From Streptomyces sp. MUM 2J (GTDB taxonomy: Bacteria; Actinomycetota; Actinomycetes; Streptomycetales; Streptomycetaceae): a stretch of 64,000 nt of DNA. The DNA lies in NCBI RefSeq assembly GCF_022414535.1, contig NZ_JADWYM010000028.1, positions 24,663 through 88,662 of the forward strand, read 5' to 3'. A model generated the notes under the pieces. It made no database searches. It was not told where the DNA came from and saw only the letters and a list, made by a program, of their open reading frames with translations. Below are positions 39,525 to 47,712 of this stretch, piece by piece. The position numbers were made by a program, and so were the translations under genes. Every line of letters starts with the position of its first letter. Positions within the stretch are counted from its first letter, which is position 1.

Positions 39525-41765
39525 TCAGCGGCCTCCCGCGGCCCGTTGCTGCCGCAGGACCGCCGACCTGCGGTACAGGGCGGCGGCCTCCGCGGCCCGG
39601 CCGAGCTGTTCCAGGCAGTGCGCCTCGTCGTTGCGGCTGGCGAGGCTGTCGGGGTGGCCGGCGCCCAGGACGTGCTCCCTGGCCGCCGCCACCCGCCGGT
39701 ACTCGGTGAGGGCGTCCGCCCAGCGGCCGAGCCAGCCGAGGCCCACCGCGACCTCCCGGCGGCTGACCAGGGTGTCGGGATGGTCGGGGCCGAGGACGCG
39801 CTCGCGGATGGCACACACGTCGCGGGACTCGGCGAGGGCCTCCTCCCAGCGGCCCAGGCGGCCGAGGTTGACCCCGAGGCCGTGGCGGGCGCGAAGGGTC
39901 TCCGGATGCGCGGGTCCGCTGATCCGGGTCCGGTCCTCGACGAGTTCGCGGTACAGCTGGTACGCCTCCGCGCTGCGGCCCAGGCGGCCGAGGCTGATGC
40001 CGGTCTCGTAGCGGGCGGCGAGGGTGTCGGGATGCTCGGCGCCGAGAGCGCGGGCGCGTGCCTCCGCGACCTCGCGGTAGGTCTGCAGGGCTTCCGCCCA
40101 GCGGCCCAGCTGGCCGAGCGCGTAGGCGACTTCGTAGCGGGTGACCAGCGTGTCGGGATGACCCGGCCCGAGCACCCGCGCCCGGGCGGCGGCCACCTTG
40201 CGGGCCATGTCGTAGGAGTCCTCCGGCCGGCCGAGCCGGCCGAGGTTGAAGGCGAGGTTGTGACGGCAGCGCAGGGTGTCGGGATGGTCGGCGCCCGTCG
40301 TGCGCTCGCGGTCGGCCAGCACCGACAGGTACACCTGGTGGGCGTCGAGGTGGCGGCCCAGCCGGCCGAGTACGTACGCCATCTCCTGACGGGTGGCGAG
40401 GGTGTCGGGGTGGTCGGCGCCCAGGAGCCGGGTCCGGGCCGCGGCGACGTGCTTGTAGGCGCGCAGCGCGTCGGCGGCGCGGCCGGTGCGGCTGAGGCTG
40501 AAGGCGACCTCGTACCGGCTGGCGAGGGTGTCGGGGTGGTCCGGGCCCAGCAGGTGCTCGCGTTCGGCGGCGACCGCGCGGTGCACCTCGCCGGCCTCCT
40601 CCCAGCGGCCCAGCCGGCCGAGGCTGAGGCCGGCGTCGTGCCGGCCGGCCAGCGCGGTGAGCAGTGCGGGGTCCGTGGTGCGGGAGGGAGAGGGGTGCGG
40701 TGGGCCGGGACGGCCGGTCCGCTCGCGCGGGATCCACTCACCGCTCAGGCCCGCCGAGGGGTCGGGGGGCGTGCTGCGCAGGGCGGCCCCGGTCGCCTTG
40801 TGACCGGTGGTCATGCCCCGGGTCCAGGACGGCAGCCGCCGCTCGCTCGGGGCGGTGGTGGTCGGCGGGACCGTCTCGGGCCGGGGGGTGACCACGGTCG
40901 GCACGTACGCGGGGGTGGTGCGGCCGAGGTCGATGCGCCGGCCGAGTTCGCGGGCGTCGTACGGGCGTTCCTCGGGCCGCTTGGCCAGGAGGTCCAGGAT
41001 GATCCGGTCGAGGTACTCGGGCAGGTCGGCCCGGCGGCTGCGCGGCGGGCGGGGCGGGGTGTCGCGGTGGCCGATGAGGATCGCCCAGGGGTCGTCGAGG
41101 TCGAACGGCGGGACGCCGGTGGCGATCTCGTAGAGCACGCAGCCCAGCGAGTACAGGTCACTGCGCTGGTCGACCTCGTCGCCGCCGATCTGCTCCGGGG
41201 ACATGTAGTGCGGGGTGCCCATGGCGATGCCGGTGCCGGTCAGGCGGGAGGTGAGGCCGATGTCGTGTCCCAGGCGGGCTATGCCGAAGTCGCAGATCTT
41301 CACGCTGCCGTCGGTGAGCCGCACGATGTTCGCGGGCTTCAGGTCCCGGTGCACGATCCCCTGCCGGTGGGTGTAGGCCAGCGCGGCGGCGACCTGTTCG
41401 GCGACGTCAAGGACGTCGGGCACGGTGAGCGGATGCTGCTGGTTGTCCTCCAGCAGCTGGCTGAGGTTGCGGCCCTGGAGCAGTTCCATGACCAGGAACA
41501 GGACGCCGTCGCTCTCCCCGAAGTCGTGGACGACGGTGACGCCGCGGTGCTGGAGGGCGGCGGCCACCCGGGCCTCGCGCCGGAAGCGTTCCCGGACGAC
41601 GCGGGCGACGCTCTGGTCCTCCTGCGGTCCCAGCGGCTTGAGGCACTTGACGGCGACATGCCGGGCGAGGGACTCGTCGCGGGCCCGCCACACCTCGCCC
41701 ATGCCGCCGCGCCCGATCAGGTCGAGCAGCCGGTACCGGCCCTGGATCAGTCTGCTGTCCCCCAT
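39525..41765 (-). CDS. Ser/Thr protein kinase with C-terminal TPR array
   Basis: This is a 746-residue Hanks-type kinase. The glycine loop GRGGMG is at 18-23, Lys40 in AVKCLKP, catalytic HRDLKPAN at 139-146, DFG at 159-161 and GTPHYMSPEQ near 183. A disordered Pro/Thr-rich linker (about 285-365) leads to eight TPR-like repeats of 42 residues, each with LG-x-x-HPDTL and LGRLGR motifs. No transmembrane helix is visible, unlike PknB. The repeats should recruit partners. The start ATG 41765 has GGGAG immediately before it. It is the only gene in the window with a canonical Hanks-type kinase domain. Confidence 0.93.
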   Translation of the reverse strand: MGDSRLIQGRYRLLDLIGRGGMGEVWRARDESLARHVAVKCLKPLGPQEDQSVARVVRERFRREARVAAALQHRGVTVVHDFGESDGVLFLVMELLQGRNLSQLLEDNQQHPLTVPDVLDVAEQVAAALAYTHRQGIVHRDLKPANIVRLTDGSVKICDFGIARLGHDIGLTSRLTGTGIAMGTPHYMSPEQIGGDEVDQRSDLYSLGCVLYEIATGVPPFDLDDPWAILIGHRDTPPRPPRSRRADLPEYLDRIILDLLAKRPEERPYDARELGRRIDLGRTTPAYVPTVVTPRPETVPPTTTAPSERRLPSWTRGMTTGHKATGAALRSTPPDPSAGLSGEWIPRERTGRPGPPHPSPSRTTDPALLTALAGRHDAGLSLGRLGRWEEAGEVHRAVAAEREHLLGPDHPDTLASRYEVAFSLSRTGRAADALRAYKHVAAARTRLLGADHPDTLATRQEMAYVLGRLGRHLDAHQVYLSVLADRERTTGADHPDTLRCRHNLAFNLGRLGRPEDSYDMARKVAAARARVLGPGHPDTLVTRYEVAYALGQLGRWAEALQTYREVAEARARALGAEHPDTLAARYETGISLGRLGRSAEAYQLYRELVEDRTRISGPAHPETLRARHGLGVNLGRLGRWEEALAESRDVCAIRERVLGPDHPDTLVSRREVAVGLGWLGRWADALTEYRRVAAAREHVLGAGHPDSLASRNDEAHCLEQLGRAAEAAALYRRSAVLRQQRAAGGR
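39548..40661 (-). repeat. 126-bp tandem coding repeats (TPR units)
   Basis: About eight and a half copies of a 126-bp unit encode the TPR array of the kinase. The units are recognisable as the recurring GGTGTCGGGATGGTC-like stretch (the HPDTL codons read on the other strand). They are protein repeats, not a CRISPR or satellite. Such an array may recombine and vary in copy number between strains. Confidence 0.85.
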
Positions 41766-41860
41766 CTCCCGCGCTCGCCCCCGTCACCGTTCGTCCCGCC
41801 CTCCCCTGGCTCGTCCAGTATGGCGGGCAATCGACCGGCTTTGTACGGGGCCGGGCGCGC

Positions 41861-42222
41861 GTCCGGACCCGGACGGGCCATGGCGCCCAGGACGTGCCGG
41901 GGCGGCAGTTGCCAGCGCAGACGTGCGGGGATGCGGCGCAGCAGGGTCCCGGCGGCGCGCAGCCCGCGGGTGACGGCCGCGGGCTGCGCGCCGGTCTGCC
42001 GTGGAGCTCGTGGGCGTACGGCGGAAGGGAGGCGTACGCCAGGCGGGCCACGCGCCGCCACAGCACCTCGCGCGCCGGGACCGGCAGCGGGTGCGTCGGA
42101 GGGCGGAGGAGGAAGTCGTCCACGGCGTGCGCGTCGGCACCGGCGGCGAGTTCGGGCCGCACGGTCTCGACGCAGGCGGACAGCTCCGCGCGGTCGGAGG
42201 GCGCGGTTGCCCCGCCATGCAT
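41861..42222 (-). pseudogene. Frameshifted, truncated DUF2236 (MpaB-type oxygenase) remnant
   Basis: In one frame the text runs RAELSACVETVRPELAAGAD, then VPAREVLWRRVARLAYASLP and YAHELHG, ending near 41998. The adjoining frame continues with GAQPAAVTRGLRAAGTLLRR, IPARLRWQLPP and RHVLGAMARPGP. Together they resemble the C-terminal third of DUF2236 proteins. The N-terminal heme or substrate region is missing. One frameshift near 41998 and a lost 5' end make this a decayed gene, unless the frameshift is a sequencing error. Boundaries are approximate. Confidence 0.55.
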
Positions 42223-42343
42223 CCACGCGGCACCCGCTCCCGTCAAGGCGGCTGCGTCCCGGTGACCGCGAGGACGGGTGGCGGTCGAAGGCACCCTGTG
42301 CGGCACGGGCGGCCCCGGCCCGCCGGTGCCCGTTCAGGACGGG

Positions 42344-43588
42344 TCACGGGGCACCGCTCACCGATGTGCCGCCCGGGGACGGCCGGCCGGCCGCTGTCCG
42401 GGGAGCGCGTGGCACGGTGCGGGCCCGGCGCCGGCGCCGTCGGCGGGCCGCGCCGGGCGGTCTGGTGCCTGCGAAGCGGGTGATCACCGGCCCGGTCACG
42501 GCGAGCAACAGCACGTAGGCGGCCACCAGGGCGCCGAGCCGGTCGTGGCGCACCCCCACCAGGCCGATGATGACGATGGAGAACTCTCCCCGGGCGATGA
42601 GCGCGGTACCGGCCCGCAGACGGCCCCGGCGTCCCGCGCCGTCCCTCCGCGCGGCGTACCAGCCGGACGCCACCTTGGTCAGGGCGGTGACCAGGGCCAG
42701 CAGCAGCGCGACCGGCAGGGCCGGAATCAGGGCGGCCGGGCTCACGGCCAGGCCGATGGCGAGGAAGAAGACCGCGGCGAACAGATCCCGCAGCGGACTC
42801 AGCACCTTGCGGGCACGCTGTGCCGTCTCGCCGGTGAGCGACAGCCCGACGAGGAACGCCCCGACCGCCGCGGACACGTGGACGGCCTCGGCGAGGGCCG
42901 CGACGATCAACGTCACGCCGAGGACGCGCAGCAGGAGCTGCTCCGCCTCCGGGTGCGACAGCAGCCGTCCCAGGTGCTGGCCCCACCAGTACGACACGGT
43001 GAACGCGGCCAGGACCGCGCCCAGTGCCAGCAGCACGCCGAGCAGCGCCTGCCGCCAGGTGCCGCCGGCGGCGATGACGGCGAGCAGCGGGAGGTACGCG
43101 GCCATCGCGAAGTCCTCCAGCACCAGCACGGACAGCACCGCCGGAGTCTCCCGGTTGCCCATCCGGCGCAGATCGCTCAGCAGCCGGGCGACGATGCCGG
43201 AGGAGGAGATGTACGTGACGCCCGCCAGTGCCAGGATCCCGGCGCCGTCCAGCCCGAACAGCCAGCCCGCCACCGCTCCCGGAGTCGCGTTCAGCACCAG
43301 GTCGACCACGGCGGAGGGCAGGTGGCGGCGCATGCTGACGGTGAACTCCGGCACCGTGAACTCCAGCCCGAGCACCAGGAGCAGCAGGACCACTCCGATG
43401 CCCGCCCCGGTCTCCACGAACGCGCCGGCCGCCGGAACCGGGGCGATCCCCCCTTCGCCGAGCACCAGCCCCGCCAGGAGGTACAGCGGGACGGGCGAGA
43501 GCGCGTAGCGCCGCGCCATCGCCCCGAGCATGCTCAGCGCGGTGAGGATGATGCCCAGCTCCAGCAGCAGGGCGACCGAGATCTCCAC
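42344..43588 (-). CDS. Cation/proton antiporter (CPA2, KefB/KhtU-like)
   Basis: The 414-residue membrane protein has about 11-12 hydrophobic segments and CPA2 motifs (VLLLLVLGLEFTVPEF, VTYISSSGIVARLLSDL, LVLEDFAMAAYLPLL, GEFSIVIIGLVG). The Asp in LVLED replaces the region that carries ion-binding acids in the family. It probably exchanges K+ or Na+ for H+. The C-terminal 45 residues are Arg/Pro-rich and cytosolic. The start is GTG 43588, 4 bp after the stop of the regulatory subunit gene, so both proteins are made together as in KhtTU systems. Confidence 0.88.
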   Translation of the reverse strand: MEISVALLLELGIILTALSMLGAMARRYALSPVPLYLLAGLVLGEGGIAPVPAAGAFVETGAGIGVVLLLLVLGLEFTVPEFTVSMRRHLPSAVVDLVLNATPGAVAGWLFGLDGAGILALAGVTYISSSGIVARLLSDLRRMGNRETPAVLSVLVLEDFAMAAYLPLLAVIAAGGTWRQALLGVLLALGAVLAAFTVSYWWGQHLGRLLSHPEAEQLLLRVLGVTLIVAALAEAVHVSAAVGAFLVGLSLTGETAQRARKVLSPLRDLFAAVFFLAIGLAVSPAALIPALPVALLLALVTALTKVASGWYAARRDGAGRRGRLRAGTALIARGEFSIVIIGLVGVRHDRLGALVAAYVLLLAVTGPVITRFAGTRPPGAARRRRRRRARTVPRAPRTAAGRPSPGGTSVSGAP

Positions 43589-43592
43589 CGGC

Positions 43593-44081
43593 TCAGCCCC
43601 GGACGATCTGTTCCACCGCGGCGATCCCGTCGTGGGTTCCGATCACCACCAGCACGTCCCCGGGGAGCAGCACCCGGTCCGGCCCGGGCGAGGGGATCAC
43701 CTCCTCGCCGCGGACGACGGCCACGATCGACGCGCCGGTGCGTGTTCTGGCTCGGGTGTCCCCGAGCGGGCGGCCGGCGAACGGCGTGTCGGCGCGCACC
43801 TCGATCTGGCCGGCGCTCAGTCCCGGAACCTCCTTGGTGAGGTCGGCGAACCGCTCGGCGATGCGGGGGGCGCCCAGGATCTCGGCGAGGGTGTCGGCCT
43901 CCTCCTCGGTCAGCCTCAGCACGGCCCGCGCCTCGTCCGGATCCGCACCCTCGTAGACCACGAGCTCGAAGTCGCCCGAGCGGCGGACCACCACGCCGAT
44001 CCGGTCGCCGTCCCGGTTGACGAACTCGTAGCGCAGCCCCACGCCCGGCAGGAGCACCTCGTTGACGTCCACGCACACCAC
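43593..44081 (-). CDS. TrkA-C (RCK_C) regulatory subunit of the antiporter
   Basis: This 162-residue cytosolic protein has a beta-rich N-terminal part (VNEVLLPGVGLRYEFVNRDG) and a TrkA-C domain (about 85-160: IEVRADTPFAGRPLGDTRAR, ASIVAVVRGEEVIPSPGPDR, LLPGDVLVVIGTHDGI). It resembles KhtT-type gating subunits that sense a nucleotide or pH and open the antiporter. GTG 44081 is used, and GTG 44078 is equally possible. It is the first gene of a two-gene operon with the antiporter and is divergent from a universal stress protein. Confidence 0.85.
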   Translation of the reverse strand: MVCVDVNEVLLPGVGLRYEFVNRDGDRIGVVVRRSGDFELVVYEGADPDEARAVLRLTEEEADTLAEILGAPRIAERFADLTKEVPGLSAGQIEVRADTPFAGRPLGDTRARTRTGASIVAVVRGEEVIPSPGPDRVLLPGDVLVVIGTHDGIAAVEQIVRG

Positions 44082-44373
44082 CCTGTCCGTCGTGCCTCGG
44101 AATCGGTGGGAGGCCCCTCAGCGCGCATGTGCGATGCGGGCCCTCCGGGTATCCATCTTGGGCGACGGCGGCGGGGACCCGACCACCGGCGCCGGGCCCG
44201 GCGTGCCGGAGGCGGCACTGGCGCGCGGGGGCGTCCCGCCGCCGGCGGCGGAGTCGAGTACCCCGGGCGGAACACCGGAGCGCTCCGGCCGGGGCGGATG
44301 CGGGGCCGGTTCGGCGGGCGCGCACACCGGTCCGGACCGCCCCCCCGTTGAGGCCGTCCGCCGCCGCGACATG

Positions 44374-44387
44374 GGGCCGAACGGCCC
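44374..44387. promoter_or_regulatory. DosR-like 14-bp palindrome upstream of USP gene
   Basis: GGGCCG-AA-CGGCCC is a perfect 6-2-6 inverted repeat 76 bp before the USP start at 44464. It lies in the 382-bp divergent gap (44082-44463) between the antiporter operon and the USP, which otherwise holds no gene. Comparable sites lie at 51475, 56902, 58164 and 60133. Confidence 0.6.
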
Positions 44388-44463
44388 TGCTGCCGCGATG
44401 GCCCGCGCTGACAGCGTGGGAACAGGCCGCACCGGGCCCGTACACCTCAAGGAGGCCATCGCC

Positions 44464-45360
44464 ATGCCCCGTACCGTCACCGTCGGAGTGGACGGCTCCC
44501 CCGAGAGCCTCGCAGCCGCCGAGTGGGCAGCCCGCGAGGCGGATCTGCGGGACCTGCCGCTGCACCTGGTCCACGCCTGGGGGTGGCAGCCGCAGGCATG
44601 GCCGGTACCGGAGGGGGACGGGCCGCGCCACTGGGCCGAGCGGGTGCTGCGCGAGACCACCGAGCGCCTGCGGTACCGCCACCCGGCCCTGACCATCACG
44701 TCCGAGCAGGTCACGCAGCCTCCGGCCACCGCGCTGCTCGCCGCTGCCACCGACGCCGAGCCGCTCGCCATCGGCTCCCGGGGGCTCGGTGGCGTCACCG
44801 GTTTCCTGATCGGCTCCGTCGGCTTCTCCGTCGTCGCGCAGGCCGAACGGCCCATCGTGCTGGTGCGTGCCGGGGCCACGATCGAGGACGAACACCAGCC
44901 GGACGCGGACGGCCTCCCGTCGGCGACGACACCGTACCGCGACGTGGTCCTGGGTCTGGACCACGAACACCCCGACGACGCCGTGCTCGCCTTCGCGTTC
45001 GACGCCGCCGCCCGGCGCGGGGCCCGGCTGCGGGTGGTGCACGGCTGGGGTCTGCCGCCCTACTACGCGTACGGGCTCGGCATGGACCCGCAGCTCAACG
45101 CCGACCTCGCCCAGCAGGAGGCGAACGCCGTCGACAAGGCGCTGGCTCCGTGGCGCGAGAAGTTCCCGGGCATCCAGGTCGTCGAGCAGACCGCGGTCGG
45201 CAGCGCGGCCGGCCACCTGGTGGACGCGGCGGCGGACGCCTCGCTCGTCGTCGTCGGCCGGCGCATCCGGCGGACCCCGCTCGGTCCGCGCATCGGTCCG
45301 GTCGCCCACGCGGTGCTGCACCACGCCAAGGCCCCCGTCGCGGTCGTACCGCACGACTGA
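44464..45360 (+). CDS. Universal stress protein, tandem UspA domains
   Basis: The 298-residue protein has two Usp domains. The first starts TVTVGVDGSPESLAAAEWAA and ends with the ATP-binding signature GSRGLGGVTGFLIGSVGFSV. The second starts DVVLGLDHEHPDDAVLAFAF and ends VVGRRIRRTPLGPRIGPVAH. This tandem form is common among actinobacterial dormancy genes. It likely binds ATP and helps survival in non-growing cells. ATG 44464 has AAGGAGG 8 nt upstream. A small SHOCT-like membrane gene follows 13 bp later. It closely resembles the USP at 55913, including the HAWNLPPYYVYGL-type segment, which suggests duplication. Confidence 0.93.
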   Translation: MPRTVTVGVDGSPESLAAAEWAAREADLRDLPLHLVHAWGWQPQAWPVPEGDGPRHWAERVLRETTERLRYRHPALTITSEQVTQPPATALLAAATDAEPLAIGSRGLGGVTGFLIGSVGFSVVAQAERPIVLVRAGATIEDEHQPDADGLPSATTPYRDVVLGLDHEHPDDAVLAFAFDAAARRGARLRVVHGWGLPPYYAYGLGMDPQLNADLAQQEANAVDKALAPWREKFPGIQVVEQTAVGSAAGHLVDAAADASLVVVGRRIRRTPLGPRIGPVAHAVLHHAKAPVAVVPHD

Positions 45361-45373
45361 CACCGGCACCGCC

Positions 45374-45598
45374 GTGCTCGTCGCCGCCGCTCTCCTCGAC
45401 GTGCTGATCCTGGCAGGCGCCCTGTACGACTCGACGCGCCTGCTGCGGCCGGCCGGACGCAGGCGTCCAGACGCCCTGGAGAGCGCCGAACGGAGGCTGG
45501 TGGGCCGCCGGCTGCGCGGGCGCATCAGCGCCGCCGCGTACCGGGAGGGGATGCGGTCGCTGGCCGAGGGCCGGCGGCCGCGTCGCCGCCTGCGCTGA
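45374..45598 (+). CDS. Small membrane protein with SHOCT-like tail
   Basis: The 74-residue frame begins at GTG 45374, 13 bp after the USP stop. It has one transmembrane helix (VLVAAALLDVLILAGALY) and ends in RRLRGRISAAAYREGMRSLA, which fits the short SHOCT oligomerisation motif (a Leu, Gly-Arg-Ile, Tyr/Phe pattern). No clear ribosome binding site is present, so translation may be coupled to the USP. Function is unknown. Confidence 0.45.
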   Translation: MLVAAALLDVLILAGALYDSTRLLRPAGRRRPDALESAERRLVGRRLRGRISAAAYREGMRSLAEGRRPRRRLR

Positions 45599-45670
45599 CC
45601 CCTGGCGGCGTCCGGCGGCGGGCACGGGGCGCAGGCGGCGGGGTACCGGGGGCGGCGTCCGGAAACGCCG

Positions 45671-46042
45671 TCAGCCGAGCGTGTGCAGGAAGGCGGTGCA
45701 CGCGCGGGCGCACGCCCGGCAGTGGTCCGCCGCCTCCTGTGCGCCCGGCTGCCCGTCGAAGACGTGGGCGGTGTCCAGGCAGACCGTGCGGCACCAGTCC
45801 AGCTGGATGCGGACACCGTCCTCGTCCAGCGTGTTCTGCTCCGCCAGCACCCGGCAGGTCGCGTCGCAGACCTCGGCGCACATGATGCCCTTGCGGCGCA
45901 GGAGTTCCTGGTCGTCCGTCCCACCGGGGTCCACCAGGCTCGCGCGCAGGGCGCAGGTGCGGGCACACTCCGTGCAGGCCTGGGCGCAGGCGAAGCGGTC
46001 CTCCAGGAACCGGACGAGATCCTGCTGCGATGTGGAAGTCAC
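45671..46042 (-). CDS. Cys-rich four-helix bundle copper-binding protein (DUF326/Csp-like)
   Basis: The 123-residue protein is helical with repeated Cys pairs: CAQACTECARTC, MCAEVCDATC, WCRTVC and CRACARAC. This spacing is that of four-helix bundle proteins such as Csp copper-storage proteins, formerly called ferredoxin-like. It should bind Cu(I) through Cys residues pointing into the bundle. There is no signal peptide, so it is cytosolic like Csp3. GTG 46042 was chosen because the helix starts just after it and the upstream frame is Arg-rich shadow. It stands alone between USP and hydrolase genes. Confidence 0.8.
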   Translation of the reverse strand: MTSTSQQDLVRFLEDRFACAQACTECARTCALRASLVDPGGTDDQELLRRKGIMCAEVCDATCRVLAEQNTLDEDGVRIQLDWCRTVCLDTAHVFDGQPGAQEAADHCRACARACTAFLHTLG

Positions 46043-46178
46043 CCTGCGCGGGTAGCCCCCCGGCCGGGCCGTCAAACACCCGTGCGTCCGTCGGCCGCGG
46101 CGGCCTCGCCCCCGCCGGTCCACGGTGGTGCCCGGCGCGCGTCGGCGGGAGCGCGTCCGGCAGCCCGGAGCCTGCCGG

Positions 46179-47396
46179 TCAGGGCGCGTGGGGGTGGGCG
46201 AGCACCTCGTCGAGCCAGTCGAAGACGCGCTGGTTGAAACGTGAGCGGTTCCAGCCCTCGCAGTGGCCGGCCGCCCCCTCGGCGGCGGAGAAACGCATCA
46301 GCGTCCTGGGGCACCGCAGCGCTTCGTACAGCTGTTCCGCCTGGTCGGCGAGTTGATCGCCCTCGGCCATGGCCACCAGCGTGGGACAGGCGATGCGGTC
46401 GGCGACATCGGAGAGCCGATAGCGGCCGGATTCGACCACGTACTCGCCCAGGCTTCCCAGGCCGTGCACCCACAGGGCACGCTGGACCAGCTTCCAGCGC
46501 GTGACCGGGTGCTCGACCACGGGTGCGAGGTGAGCGTCCAGCTCAGCGGGGTCCACGTCCGGCAGCCGGTCCCGCAGATCCCGGGGAAGCGGCAGCACGT
46601 CCTTGACACTGTCCAGCAGGTCCCACTGGCCGGGGTCCGCCACCAGTGCGGCCACCCGTGGTTCGCCGCTGACACCCCGCGGGGCGAGATACCCACCGAA
46701 GCTCCACCCGGTCACCGCCAGCCGGGTACCGTCCACGCCCGGAAGCGTCAGGGCGTGGTCGACGACGGCCCGGAGCACCGTCTCCCAGTCCGGACGCATG
46801 GTCAGCCCCTGGTGGACCAGGGCCAGACCCTGCCCCGGCCCGTCGACCAGCAGGCAGTGGTAGCCGCGCCGTACGGCCGGCTGGGCGTGGCCCCAGTACA
46901 TCTCGTGCACGTCGGAGTCGTAGCCGTTGACCGCGATGACGGTGGGCCGGGGACCGCTCCCCTGGGCGGAGTCCCGTGCCGGACAGAGGTAGCCGTCGAG
47001 GAAGCCGCCCTCGAACGGCACGCGGACCGGCCGCAGCGGTGGCTCGCACAGTTCGGCGAAGCGGGCGAAGCAGTCCCGCTCGTTCCGTGCAGCCTGGGTG
47101 AGCCGGGGGTCCACCGGCAAGCCGAAGAGCGGATAGTACGACACGCGCAGATAGGTGGCGGCCCGCAGATAGGCCTCCCGGGCGCTCACCCGGTGGCCGG
47201 CCCGGTCGCTCTCCTCCGCCCACCCCCGCACCATGGCCGCGGTGGCGGTCCACTCCCGGTACCAGCTGTCGTTGTCGCCGTCGGCGATCCGCGCGGCCGT
47301 CACCGCGCACTCACCGTACTCCGCGCCACCGCCGGTCATCGTCGTCAGTGCGCGCTCAAGGAACATCTGGAACAGGGCGTCGTCGAAGAGCTTCAC
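46179..47396 (-). CDS. Alpha/beta hydrolase (2,6-dihydropseudooxynicotine hydrolase/FrsA-like)
   Basis: The 405-residue enzyme has an N-terminal helical cap (about 1-130) and a C-terminal alpha/beta hydrolase domain. The oxyanion region is TVIAVNGYDSDVHEMYWGHA and the nucleophile elbow is GWSFGG. An Asp in AEGDQLAD and a His in AAGHCEG follow. The long N-terminal cap and YPLFG motif match C-C bond hydrolases and FrsA-like proteins. Substrate is unknown. GTG 47396 has AGGGA 8 nt upstream. It is divergent from the serine hydrolase at 47713. Confidence 0.83.
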   Translation of the reverse strand: MKLFDDALFQMFLERALTTMTGGGAEYGECAVTAARIADGDNDSWYREWTATAAMVRGWAEESDRAGHRVSAREAYLRAATYLRVSYYPLFGLPVDPRLTQAARNERDCFARFAELCEPPLRPVRVPFEGGFLDGYLCPARDSAQGSGPRPTVIAVNGYDSDVHEMYWGHAQPAVRRGYHCLLVDGPGQGLALVHQGLTMRPDWETVLRAVVDHALTLPGVDGTRLAVTGWSFGGYLAPRGVSGEPRVAALVADPGQWDLLDSVKDVLPLPRDLRDRLPDVDPAELDAHLAPVVEHPVTRWKLVQRALWVHGLGSLGEYVVESGRYRLSDVADRIACPTLVAMAEGDQLADQAEQLYEALRCPRTLMRFSAAEGAAGHCEGWNRSRFNQRVFDWLDEVLAHPHAP

Positions 47397-47712
47397 CGAA
47401 AAGTCCCTGCGCTCGTGCCGGCATGCCTGGTCGGCCGCCTTCCGCAGCAGGCCGGCAGCGCATGTCTGTCTAGCATCGCCGCACCGGGGGCGCGGCTGCT
47501 TGCACCGGTGGTGGGCGTGGCGGCCGGCGCTGGCCGAGGGCGTGCGGGTGCCCGCGCGCGTGCGCCGCGTGGCGGACCTCTGTGGCCCGAAGTGGTGGTG
47601 TCCGGCGCAGGACGGCCTGCGCTGCGCTTCGCCGGGGAAGCAGCCGGTGGCGCGGGACCAGTGGGCCGCAGTGTCCCGCCGCCCGATATCGCCCGAGCCG
47701 CCTGGAGCCCGC
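47397..47712. other. Divergent non-coding region
   Basis: This 316-bp gap lies between the alpha/beta hydrolase and the beta-lactamase-fold hydrolase. The upstream open frames of both genes extend into it but read as Arg-rich shadow. I see no strong palindrome. Confidence 0.45.

Noticed and set aside
39548..40661. Regular repeats that might be taken for a CRISPR array
   Set aside because: The period is 126 bp, the repeats are in frame and they encode 42-residue TPR units, with no short repeat-spacer pattern.
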